NCBI GenBank assembly: GCA_031308135.1
Contig: JAHLJT010000631.1
Location: forward strand, 222,509,433-222,573,432
DNA from: Acheta domesticus
Taxonomy: Eukaryota > Arthropoda > Insecta > Orthoptera > Gryllidae
Length of the DNA stretch: 64,000 bases
Direction of reading: 5' to 3'
Under the pieces are notes generated by a model that worked only from the letters and a program-made list of their open reading frames with translations, was not told the origin of the DNA and did not search any database. How positions within the stretch are numbered: the first letter of the stretch is position 1; each line of letters begins with the position of its first letter. The position numbers and the translations under genes are program-made. This document shows positions 35,108 to 45,970 of the stretch, one piece after another.

Positions 35108-35860
35108 TCGTGCTCGCCACTTCCGCCACCTCCACCGCCTCCACCGCCTCCACTGCTTCCGCCGCTTCCATCGCTGTCTCCACGCTCTCCGCCACCTCAA
35201 CCACCTCCGCTACCTCCACTGCCTCCGCACCTCCATTGCCTCCGCCACCTCCATCGCCTCCGCCCCCCCCATCGCTTCCGCCACCTCCATCGCCTCCACT
35301 GCCTTCGCCGCCTCCATCGCTGTCTCCAAGCTCTCCTCCACCTCAACCACCTCCGCTACCTCCACTGCCTCCGCCACTTCCATTGCCTCCGCCATCTCCA
35401 TCGCCTCCGCCCCCCCCCCATCGCCTCAGCCACCTCCATCGCCTCTATTGCCTTCTCCGCCTCCATCGCTGTCTTCAAGCTCTCCGCCACCTCAACCACC
35501 TCCGCTACCTCCACTGCCTCCGCACCTCCATTGCCTCCGCCACCTCCATCGCCTCCGCCCCCCCCATCGCCTCAGCCACCTCCATCGCCTCTATTGCCTT
35601 TGCCGCCTCCATCGCTGTCTCCACGCTCTCCGCCACCTCAACCACCTCCGCTACCTCCACTGCCTCCGCACCTCCATTGCCTCCGCCACCTCCATCGCCT
35701 CCGCCCCCCCCCATCGCCTCAGCCACCTCCATCGCCTCTATTGCCTTCGCCGCCTCCATCGCTGTCTCCAAGCTCTCCGCCACCTCAACCACCTCCGCTA
35801 CCTCCATCATCTCCGCCGCGTCCGCTATCTCCGCCGCCCCCTTCGCCGCCTTCACCACCT
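35108..35860. repeat. CCNCCN minisatellite with higher-order period of about 147 bp
   Basis: A six-base-like CCACCT/CCGCCT array organised into five larger units. The marker GCCGCCTCCATCGCTGTCT recurs at about 35161, 35307, 35455, 35602 and 35749 (steps 146, 148, 147, 147). All three plus-strand phases are largely open, giving Pro/Ser/Thr/Ala-rich and His/Leu/Arg-rich frames up to 356 codons. These have no domain and are not called as genes. Confidence 0.93.
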
Positions 35861-36240
35861 CCTCCCCCTCTGCCCCCTCTCCCACCCACTTGCCGCCCCC
35901 GCCCCGTCCGCCGCCCCGTGGGCGCTCGCGCGTGGGAGGCGCTGGTGGCGCACGCGAAGCGACGGGAAAGCGGCCCCGCCCCCCACGTAGCACTTGCTTC
36001 TCGCCGCGGCGGCGCGGCGCCCAACTGCACGTCGTTTCGACACGGAACTAAGAGCGATGAGTTCTGTCGCTCGACCCTGCAATTTTCCGCCTCTCCCCCC
36101 CCGCCCCCGCTTCCCGCCCAGAACGCGCGGGCGGGGCGCTGTCAATGAATCGCCTCGTAGGACCACAATGCCGCCGCGCCACTTGCACGCGCCTTAACGA
36201 TGCTTCCCGCGCCACGCGGGAACGCTGTGTTGCTCATCAC
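35861..36240. other. CpG-rich block
   Basis: Dense CG sequence (CGCCGCGGCGGCGCGGCGCC). Reading frames continue from the array but carry no domain. It may be regulatory. Confidence 0.45.
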
Positions 36241-36305
36241 GGGCTCAGTTGAGTGGCGAATAAATGAAGTCGCTCACACTTTTGCATTTCGCAAACAAAA
36301 CAGAA

Positions 36306-38636
36306 TTGGTGGTGCTACAGATTGGCACAGACGTACTCCAACTAGTTAGTTTCTAATCTATTTATTCTGGGCTAGCATTTCGGTATTGCTTCACTTTTTT
36401 TTCCCCAGCTGCTATCTTTCGGTATTTGAAACATTATTTTTACGTGTTATCAATTTTCCGGGCCGATAATAATAGAGTAAAAATATGACTTTAATAAAAC
36501 TTTATGTGAATAAAATATGCTTCTGCAACATTTTAGTTGAAAAATGTAAAGCAGTTTTTGAGAAATTGCCTTTTTAGAGTTTCTGAAAATACGCCATTTA
36601 AAGGTCGTTTTCACAGAAATCTTTTGAGTTTTCTTGTGTATCCATAAGAAATAATTTAAAGCACTTGTACTTACAAATTCAAAAATGTATAAACGAAGTT
36701 CGTATTATGAATATTAACGTGAGGGATTTTACAAGAATTAGATTTGTGCAAAAGAATACATCAAATCTGTGTTTATGTCGCTCACATATTCTCAAGTGCA
36801 TTTAACTCCATCCGTACAAAACGTTTAAAGAATACATACGTGGCGGTTCTTTAGAAAATGTCAATAGCAATTCTGATTTCATTTTCACAGAGCACTTTTG
36901 TGTTACCGAGAAACTTACATTGTGTACACGAGAAATCATCTGAAGTACTTGTAATCACTAATAATATATGAAAATGCCCGTCATGTAAATGTTAACTACG
37001 TGAGATATTTTTACGTAATTTTCGAAAAATAAAAAAAAGAGTTTATATCAAATTATTTAGTGAACCATATCTTACATTAAGTTAAAGAAAAAATTGGAAT
37101 GGTTTTTGAGAAATCTCTATTTTAATATTGCCCATCTTTCACTCAAAATTGCAAGAAAAGTACTAATTTCTTCAAAAATACGTACGTATTTTTTTACATA
37201 CGTAAATACGTACGTAAAATACGTATTAATGAATGAACCAAATGGGTAAAAATAATTTTGTGAGAGAAAAAATATTTGCATAATATACTCGTAGTAGTAC
37301 GAGGGGTCCAAAAAAGTTCAAGCTTTGACAATTTTTCAAAACTCAAAGTTAACAGAGAAAACCGGAGCTATGAAATCATGATATCCTTACAATAAATTTA
37401 AAGAAACAATCGGACTTTTTACTGTAATGGATATTTTACTGTAATTCCATTTTTCGGCATCAAGCACTTTGTTTCAATAGTGATTTATGACAACACAACG
37501 TTTCAGAAGAAGTAATTTACTTGATATTGGATTAAGCTTAATCTACTTTTTCTAGTGAGTGCCCCACAATACAAGTTTTTCTGTCAAAAAATTGTCTTTT
37601 GTCAAAGTATTACATATGGTTCTCTATAATATTATATACGCATATAAGAGGAAGAAAAAAGTGGGCAATATTTCCCATTCTGTCAGAAAATTTATGAAAT
37701 TGTAAGTGCAAACATAGGAACTGAAACGTCTGCGAGCATACACAAAAATTAATCATGGAACCAACTTAATTCTAAAACTTTCTAATTGTGTTGTTGAAAA
37801 TTTTTCGACGTACTGAGTCAAATAGAAGGGAGATTCAACGAAGATGCAAAAACGCGCCTCTTTTCTTTAACTTGGTAGAAAGCAATTCAAACTGATATTG
37901 TGACTACCTTGAAAAATTAGCGTATATTTTGTTGATACAACGAACGTGAAAAATAAATAAAAGTAACAGAAATTTCTATAAGTAATAAAGAGGAATATGT
38001 AACATACAAATAAACTGATAAAAACTTTTTAAATTTAAAGGAGAGTATAAAAGCTGACGATGTGGAGGAATTGGAGGAACTTGAATACTTTGTTATGAGG
38101 ATTCTAATAATTTGCTCACGATTTCCCAAAGACAAATACAGACCTTCATAAATATTCAACAGCATTAATTCCTAACACCTGATAATATAAAATATTAAGG
38201 CAAAGACGAGTTGCAAGTATAAATTTCACATCAATTAAGCTAAATTTTAAAATTCCTCTGAAAACAACAACCTGCAACAATCAGGACAATTAGCTTGTGA
38301 ATGAATGGGAAACTATTAATATGTAATATGTTAACACCCCTGAAAGGCAGTAATGCCGAAGAGGAGGTAATAAATAAAAGAACTAGCGTTGACCACAGAC
38401 GGACAGACGAACGTTTTGCCGTCAATCTATTTTGCAGTATGAAGAAGCAACAAATCATGGATTTTGACTACACCACGAGATATAGGATTTTTTTTCTAAA
38501 TTTAGCAACAGGTTTTATCCACTTTTATGTCACCAGACCCCTGCTATCAGAGTTTTTCTGGCGAAAATTCCCCGTTTTCCGCCGCACGATTACATAACTT
38601 TCTCTTCTTACGAAGTATTCGTAAGTCGAGAAAGTA
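36306..38636 (+). mobile_element. Repeat B copy 4 (longest, 2.33 kb)
   Basis: The left end is TGGTGGTGCTACAGATTGGCACAGAC. The right end is a near-perfect hairpin: ACTTTCTC..CTTACGAA / TTCGTAAG..GAGAAAGT at 38598-38634. The centre is more diverged than in other copies and includes a palindromic TACGTACGTA-rich patch at 37180-37225. Shared landmarks near the right end are CAGACGGACAGACGAACG and the ATTTAGCAACAGGTTTTATCC word. Confidence 0.75.
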
Positions 38637-39136
38637 AAAAGATTTTCATGAAAGTCAACAATATGAGATCAAATAATAATATGAGACCATATTTGGACAC
38701 AGGTTTCTATTAAATCATATGTCTCATTAGATTCCACGTTGTTAACCGAGGAGTTCAATTAGTAATTTATGAAAATCATAAAGCAGGATGTGAGTCATGG
38801 ATTTGTTCACAACCAACAAGAACATGTTAAGAATCAAGGAGGTCTACAACCTCTACAAGATCATAATTTTATCAGTGTTTGTTGCTGTTGAAAGTCGTAA
38901 ATTGTACTACGGTATACTATCGGTAGGAGGGAGGTCGTAGGAAGGAATTTTCTGAAAGAACATTTCGGAGAAGAAACACGGATGGGAGAAAGCGACGTTC
39001 CTTGGAAGGTGTTTGTGCGGAGATGTTCAGCTGACTTGTTTGAAATAAAGAGATACGAAGAGACAGACATGCACGGAGGTGAAGTAAGATACTTGGAAAA
39101 GCAACTATTATGAAAGAGGCGGAAGGGTCAGAGAAC
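38637..39136. other. Unassigned sequence
   Basis: Target region of the LINE at 39153. No supported feature. Confidence 0.4.
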
Positions 39137-40214
39137 AAGAATGGGAGAAATATAATAATTAAGAAATGCGCACAAGTGTGCATGGAGGTTACAGTTCAGT
39201 CTTCGGAGCTGAGCTCCGTAATTGTTTTCTTGTTTTCCTTGCATGAAAGCACATGATACTTGGTACACTTTTCGTTGCACAGTTTGCACACGCATAGCTC
39301 ACTGGCGGTGTGATATGTGGTTGTCTTGCAGAGTTTATGGTGGAATCCATGCACCGCTAATCTGTTTACTACACTTCTCATTTCCTGGTTTGCTTTTGTC
39401 CAACTCCTGTCAATCATGGCACTCGTGCAGTAGAAAAGTTCTTCCATCTCTCCTCTCTTCTGTTGTCTTTCCGCTAGCAGTTTGTTGTGTGCTGTGGTAG
39501 ATGGTAGCAGTAGATTATATCTTAGGTCCTCAATTAGGAAGGGCTCTCTGGTTAGTAGATACACATATCTGGATGGTGTGTATTTTGATACGCCTAGTAC
39601 TTTCTTCAGGTACAGTGCCTTGATGTTTTCTAGTACTTTTAGATATCTTAGTTTCAAGTATTCTCCTATTATGTGGATTCCATATGTTAATATAGTTATT
39701 ATCTTTGTTTTGAAAATTTTCATTGCCGTTTCTAGGGATATTTCTCTAATTTGTCTGACGTCTCTCATTGCAGCTATGGCGGCGATTGCTTTTTGTTTTA
39801 CATGCTTGTTGAAGGTGGTTCCTGATGTTTGCATGGTAATTCCTAAATATTTGTAGTCATTAACTACTTCGAGTTTTTCGGATCCAATCTTAAGCTTTTC
39901 TTTCTCCGCTACCTTTCCCCCTCTTCTGAAGATCATTAGTGCGCTTTTGCTGATGTTGATTTTCAGTCCGTTTTCCTCGGCCCATGTTGCGAGTTTGTTT
40001 AAGCTATTTTGTAGATCTTCGTGGTTTTTGGAGGATAAGGCCATGTCGTCAGCATAGAGGTATGCTTTGGTTCTTTCTGTGGTTACCGCTTGTATTATAT
40101 CAGCTGTTGCGATGTTGTACAATAGGGGGCTCAGGGGGTCTCCTTGTAGTACCCCGTTAGTTTGAGTGACTGCTTTAGATCTTTCAATGTTATTGTGTAA
40201 GAATGGGAGAAATA
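39137..40214 (-). mobile_element. 5'-truncated non-LTR retrotransposon with 16-bp target duplication
   Basis: The element (39153-40198) is flanked by identical 16-mers AAGAATGGGAGAAATA at 39137-39152 and 40199-40214. It is inserted on the minus strand and was cut off at the 5' side within the reverse-transcriptase domain, the usual result of incomplete target-primed reverse transcription. After the stop there is only a short 3' UTR of about 43 bp. Exact flanking repeats and an open frame suggest a fairly recent insertion. Confidence 0.9.
39196..40198 (-). CDS. Reverse transcriptase, C-terminal part (LINE ORF2 fragment)
   Basis: About 334 codons are open without a stop. In order: the reverse-transcriptase motif GVLQGDPLSPLLYNI near the truncated start, the catalytic YADDMAL motif about 50 residues on, a thumb-like region with DYKYLGI, and a C-terminal Cys/His cluster of the form CxxC-x7-H-x3-C. 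No apurinic endonuclease or early reverse-transcriptase motifs remain. The frame is open at its 5' edge, and no internal methionine is supported as a genuine start. The enzyme copies its own RNA at a nicked target, but this fragment cannot be active. Its clade among non-LTR elements is unresolved; the zinc-knuckle type ending is found in several insect lineages. Confidence 0.9.
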
Positions 40215-40405
40215 ACTCGGCATTAGTATCAAGTCTTTTAGATTCGAGTTTATCATCCCGTGTCTTGCTCTAGTAATACATTTGTGTAAACTCCTTCCCG
40301 AGAGTCAAATGAAAGATAAAGGGAGAATTTCCTAGATGTACCAAGACCTGAACCTAGAACCTCCATACATGTCCAAGAATTTGAACATAGTAATAATGTA
40401 ATAAT

Positions 40406-40664
40406 GGCGACCTGGATGGCCGAGGTGGTTAGAGCGTGTACCGACTCAATACTTCGTTCCGGAGGGTCGCGGGTTCCCGCCTTGGGCATAGTTGTTTGTC
40501 CCTTGTCTCCCATGTACCGTGCTATTGCGGAGGCCTCGCGTTCTGCTGACCCCAGAGCAGAGGAGCCCGCAAGTGTGTTGGTGTCTAGTGTACGGTGGAA
40601 TATGTCTCCCATTGGGACGTAAAGGGCAACCGGCTGTCGGCTGGGTATAAGCCCTAGGAAAAAA
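40406..40664 (+). mobile_element. SINE-3 copy with tRNA-like head and 10-bp target duplication
   Basis: The head has ATGGCCGAGGTGGTTAGAGC (A-box type) and GGTCGCGGGTTCCCGCC (variant B box). The body ends TAAGCCCTAGG plus an A run. Identical ATGTAATAAT lies at 40396-40405 and 40665-40674. It is about 259 bp and looks young. The B box differs from the GGTTCGAnTCC consensus, so polymerase III activity is uncertain. Confidence 0.85.
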
Positions 40665-40674
40665 ATGTAATAAT

Positions 40675-42480
40675 AGCCTTATTTTCATGCTTCTGCATGG
40701 AATTAATGCGATAATAACCCAAACATTTCATGGTTCGGGTCTTTTACTTACGATAGGGCTCTATTACTGCAATAGATACACGACAATTTCTGAGCTAATT
40801 GCTTCCAACTATTTTATTTATATATTTAAGTGGCGTCCCGCACATATCTTACGCATCGTATGCACCCCAGACATTCCCACATCTCGTGATCAGTTTTCTC
40901 CCGGTTTACAAGAAAACGAACTATAATATCCGACAACACAGCAAGCGCCGTACCCAACTGCACCGTGGCCCGCGGCGCAGCACAACTCCATTTCGCGCGG
41001 TCTCTCCTCGCGTAGAGCGCGCTGCAAGCGGCGTTTAGCGCGTTTTATTGCGTGATCGTTAAGCATCGGCTTACGGCGTGGCGTTTTCCCCCGGAGTAAT
41101 TAACTTAAGAGACGTACGAGGCAATGCAAATGGGCGGCGCAGACCTTGACACGGAAGGCGCGGGGGTGGGGAGGGAACAAGGGAGGGATGGAGGGAGGGA
41201 GGGTTCACGAGAGACGTAAACAGCTAGTGCATGGCTATAAACACCGCAGTCTCCAGGGGCAGATGTGTATCCAGAAATTTTTATCGGCAATGCTGCTATT
41301 ATACCCTCGTATATTACAATAGGGTGGGGGTCCATGTCATAGGAATGATAGGACTATCTTCTCAAGGACACGAAGTAGAACAAAAATGTTTCCGTTTGAA
41401 ACATCTGCGGTTCTGAAAAATATTCCTACGCGAAGTAAAAAAAATGGTTTTTGGGTTGTGATGGCAGAATAATTTTAAAAAGCAAATTTTTCTTGGGCAA
41501 TCACTCGCCTTCGGATTTGAAAATTATTGCAAAAATTCCGAAAATATTTCTTCTATAGTGAACCATTTCCTAGATATACAATATATTTAATTATAATGGA
41601 AGTTATGTTTATCAGGTTCCCCAATAGGTCGTGTCTATTTTTTTTTGTCCAAGAGTGGGCAACTTCTAAATGGGGCAACTTTGCAATCTATAGTAAAGTC
41701 TTTACGGATAGATTATGTGATATTATATTGGCAGTGTTACCAGTAATAACTTGTCAATGAAAATAAAAAGAAGTACGATAAACGTTCAGACGATCAAATT
41801 GAGTCACCTGAGTATCGTAACGCGAGTATCGAGAGCGTGAGGTAGGCTTAGGCGGCGAAGGTGAACCGTACGAAAAGCACGTGACTGCTCAATACAATTC
41901 AAATCAATTCAATGATCGCTTATTTTACGTGTCGAGACTCAGGATTGCTCTTCCGTTTGTTCTTCCGTCTGACCCCGCAAATTCCGCTACGCTCCTTTCA
42001 CCATCTAGCGGAGAAAGAAGGTATCACTCGAGCGACGAAACATGCAATTTAAATTTCTCTCAGATGCTTCTTTTAGGCTTGAAGATCTTTTACGTGCAGT
42101 AAACACACAGCATGGGACAGCCAACTTTACTTTACTCTGAAGGAAGGCGTTCGAACAATTTTTTCGCCCTCAAAATTCGACGGTCGATCGTGTTTGAACC
42201 TGCAAACGTAGGTATAACAGCTCGATACCCCAACAGTTATAACAGCAAAGTCGCTTTAATATAGAGGAATTACTCTAAAAAGGAACCACATTGACATTGC
42301 GAAACAAATGAACGTCATGCAGGACGTTGACATTGCATTGCAAGAGATCGTGATGAAACCACTTGAGCTAACTGTAATCGAACGCACTGACAAACTTCGT
42401 GCATTGACGTAACTTGCGGTTATGTCGCCAGCATTGGCCAAACAGCAGCTGTCAAGGCGGCCCCTTCTTATCGTAATCTC
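40675..42480. other. Unassigned sequence with a CpG-rich patch
   Basis: 40925-41090 is CpG-rich, and 41150-41210 has GGGAGGGA-type G-runs. A CTCF-like word CCGCTAGATGG lies on the minus strand at 42001-42011. No gene motif was found in any frame. Confidence 0.4.
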
Positions 42481-42539
42481 TCTATACCACTAAAGTCCCT
42501 TACGTTTTGTTTTTTTTCTCCGCCAGAAATTCACGCATT

Positions 42540-42750
42540 CCCCCGACATTTCCACCCGTCGTCGTCCGTGGCCTTCCATAAATTCGCCACCTGGGCGTGG
42601 GAAGGCACTACGCGGCGTGCGCTGGCAGCGGGGCACGCGGTGCGGCGCGGCGCGGTGGCGGTGCCGGCGCGTGAGAGATACAACGCAGATGCGGGCGGGC
42701 GGGCGCGTGGGCGTGGCCGGCGGGGCGAACGGTGGGCTACACTCCTTAAC
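42540..42750. other. CpG-rich block
   Basis: High CG density (GCGGCGCGGCGCGGTGGCGG) with overlapping frames on both strands. It may be regulatory; no coding signature is seen. Confidence 0.45.
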
Positions 42751-42805
42751 AGCTGGCCAAAATATAAAGAGTTCTTCAGTCTGTTCCAATGTTAGTTTGT
42801 AAAGG

Positions 42806-43065
42806 TTATCGAAGTTGCTGATTACGAATATTATATCAAAAAGTGAAAAAACAAACAAAATGGTGGATCCAAGATGGCGGACAAATCTTGATAAAAGTCA
42901 TTTTATTCATATAACAGAACTTTTTTGGGAAATTATAGAGGTTGCTGATGAAGATTCACTTCAAAATTTAAAAAAAAGCAAAATGGCGGATCCAAAATGT
43001 CTTGGAATTCGAAAATTGTATCTATTTTTAAGCACATTTTACAATTTACTCGTGCATTTTTCAGT
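42806..43065. repeat. Two-unit tandem repeat, period about 127 bp
   Basis: TTATCGAAGTTGCTGAT at 42806 and TTATAGAGGTTGCTGAT at 42933. Each is followed by an AAAATGGYGGATCCAARATG block. Likely a diverged internal repeat of an unknown element. Confidence 0.7.
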
Positions 43066-43668
43066 ATTAAGTTAATTTTAAAAAACATGTATAATTAATG
43101 ATTTAATAATTATATAAATGTTTTTTAATTAGTTCATAACTCCCGGAACATCTTCCATATTGAAAATATTCGCTTCACAAACAAAAAGCACAAATATTTA
43201 TTTTCAACGAGCAGACTGTTTTGTAGCCTGGCCGGATGCACGCACCGATAACAATGAATTGCCGCGTTTGACCTCAAATATAATGGACGAAATGAACAGC
43301 TGATTGTCCCCGCGAACACCCCGCGTTCAGTAGCCCCTACATTACCGTATCCAACCTGATAGTCCGAAATTCCCATCTAGAAACTTTTTCTTTTTTTCTT
43401 TTTTCGCCACGTTTTTACGATTCTGGCCCACTGCGGAGCGCGGCGGTGCGTCAGACAACGACGCTCCACTGGCCGCTCCCCGCGCAGGCGCACTTCCGGC
43501 GCTGGGGCCGCGCACGGCCCTCTACCAACCGACTGACGGGATTAGGAAACGAAAGAAAATTGAAGGGCTTGGACGCTAAGCCACACCGGCCACAGCAAAC
43601 ATCTCGCTCTTCGGAAATTTTGGTATCTCGATTTCGATGAAAGTGTAGTTAATCTTCTTGCTATTATA
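43066..43668. other. Unassigned sequence
   Basis: 43420-43520 is GC-rich. No gene or repeat recognised. Confidence 0.4.
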
Positions 43669-45249
43669 CAGTCGACTCCGGTTATAGTGAACTTCTGGTA
43701 CTTAATATTTTTGGTTCACTATATCAGATGTTCACTATATCAGATGTTCACCATATCATATGTTCACCATATCATATGTTCACCATATCATATGTCCACT
43801 ATATCAGATGTTCACCATATCAGATGTTCACCATATCAGATGTTTACTACATCAGATGTCCACTATATCAGATGTTTACTATACCAGATGTTTATTGTAT
43901 CAGATGTTTACTGTATCAGATGTTCACTATATCAGATGTTCACCATATCAGATGTTTACTATATCAGATGTTCACCATATCAGATGTTCACTATATCAGA
44001 TGTTCACTATATCAGATGTTTACTATATCAGATGTTTACTATATCAGATGTTTACTGTATCATATGTTTACTGTATCATATGTTCACTATATCAGATGTT
44101 CACTATATTAGATGTTCACTATATCAGATGTTCACTATATCAGATGTTCACCATATCAGATGTTCACTATATCAGATGTTTACTATATCAGATGTTCACC
44201 ATATCAGATGTTCACCATATCAGATGTTCACCATATCAGATGTTCACCATATCAGATGTCCACTATATCAGATGTCCACTATATCAGATGTTTACTATAT
44301 CAGATGTTTACTGTATCAGATGTTCACAATATCAGATGTCCACTATATCAGATGTCCACTATATCAGATGTTTACTATATCAGATGTTTACTGTATCAGA
44401 TGTTCACTATATCAGATGTTCACTATATCAGATGATGTCAAAATTAAATGGAATTTCTCCACAATGATCGGTTTTATTAATAAAGAGATGTAGCAAAATA
44501 TTTTAAGAGCAGCAAATGAAAATTTCAATATTCACATTTCATCACAAACGTTTCTTCCTCTCAGGACACGCCTCGTATGTGCACTGACCGCCTCACTCTC
44601 CGAAGGCCCTTACACTCGCCATAATAACGTATGACATCCTTTCGTTAGCGTCTTGGCGCAAGCGGCCAATGAAAGCGATAGCTTCTCCGCGGTGGGAGTC
44701 GGGTGCTTCCTGTCACCTACGTAGAACACCACGCGCTTTGCCGTGCGGAATCTCAAGTAAAATCAAGCTTGAGACTGAAGCAAGCAGACCCGCGTCGCCG
44801 CCGCCAGTTGTAGCCCACACAGGACACGGCCTTGATTTTCGTAGTGAAACTGAGTAGCACGAAGTCATCAGTAAGTTCTCCAATCCGTATCCGCTACCTC
44901 CACTTCAGGGGAGTCATCCTTGATGATGACCTTTGGCCGATATTTTTTCCAAGCTGCCTAGGGTTGGAATTTGTTACACTGGGGTGATACATTTTTTTCT
45001 AGGAAGAAATTAATTTCCAGGGCGTATTTCCTACCTTCACTACAGCCAAAGTTAATAGTTCACTATAACCGAATTATTTTTTAGTTGTTTATAATATTGT
45101 ACTTATTGTACTGCAAAACAATATTGTTCTGTAGTACAGTACTGCAATTATTGTATTATTATTTGTAATATAAGTGAAAAGACCAATGTCTTAAGTTCAC
45201 TTTAACCGAAAATTTACTATAACAGTTCACTACAACCGGAGTCGACTAT
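43669..45249. mobile_element. Pogo/Tigger-like non-autonomous element carrying a satellite
   Basis: Left end TA|CAGTCGACTCCGGTTATAGT is matched by the right end, which on the minus strand reads AGTCGACTCCGGTTGTAGTG. The phrase CGGTTATAGTGAAC or its variants recurs three times inside the right end (45055-45240). TA flanks and a CAGT-type terminus fit Tc1/mariner elements of the pogo group. The interior has no transposase; it contains the 16-bp satellite and a GC-richer segment at 44550-44850. Confidence 0.75.
43725..44432. repeat. 16-bp satellite, about 44 units
   Basis: The unit is TTCACTATATCAGATG with C/T variants (CACCATATC, TTTACTATATC, CCACTATATC). It starts directly after TTGGTTCACTATATCAG, which resembles the inner part of the element's terminal repeat. 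Since 16 is not a multiple of 3 and the unit has no plus-strand stop, frames up to 268 codons are open in all three phases; none is a gene. Confidence 0.98.
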
Positions 45250-45970
45250 GGTATGTCGTTACATTTACGAAGGAATTTCGACAGTAAGAAGATAAGTCAC
45301 ACTTAGACCAAAGTCGATAAGTTATCATTTACTGACACCGGGAGTCTTGCTAGGGCTGGTGGCACTTATCTTGTTACTGCCCCGTGCGCTTCAAAAAAGC
45401 AAGACACGACAGTTATAAAACTTTGGATATTTGAGCAGAAATCTTGTGAAGTGTCACCAAGATGGGGAGAAAATAAATAAGATCCTACAAAAAATATAAA
45501 TTTCAGTCCAAAGGATTGGAATCGTATAGTTTCTTGGCATATTTTGGCTTGCTGAAACAGCCACGCCTATTAACAACCCCTTCTTCAAACCGATTGATTT
45601 CCCCAAAAAACACTTTTAAATATACCGTCTGTCAAGCAACCTGACTCCCTGGCCAGCGGGCACTCACATTCTGTAAAATAACCTTTATTAGACGGTCGCA
45701 ATTTTCTCACGATTTTGGTGTTTAAGGTATAACACTATATATAAAAACGGAAGACGATGAAGATTAACTCTTCATTCAGTACCTTCATGCGTCGAGGAGC
45801 ATTTTCAAATTATTAAGAACTATAATATTTACAGTAGCTTATCTCGCCGAGGGATTCATTTCTTTTTCACATTACAATAAATGATTTTCGAGCGATTTCT
45901 GAAGTTTCTTCGGGATGTGAATTACACATTCAAGTCGTAATTTAAGACAAGGAGTAGGAAGAGATGAAGT
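45250..45970. other. Unassigned sequence
   Basis: Nothing recognised between the satellite-bearing element and repeat B copy 5. Confidence 0.4.

Noticed and set aside
35078..36148. Long Pro/Ser/His-rich open frames (up to 356 codons)
   Set aside because: They lie in a CCNCCN array that is open in several phases and on both strands; no domain or codon signal supports a gene.
39196..40122. Complete host gene starting at an internal ATG-like codon
   Set aside because: The apparent start is a TTG codon inside a continuing reverse-transcriptase frame; the true 5' limit is the target duplication at 40199.
43725..44432. CRISPR array
   Set aside because: Units are contiguous 16-mers with no distinct spacers, in eukaryotic sequence within a transposon.
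43687..44493. 268-codon repetitive protein
   Set aside because: The 16-bp unit is stop-free in all three plus phases, giving the same peptide period in each; a satellite artefact.
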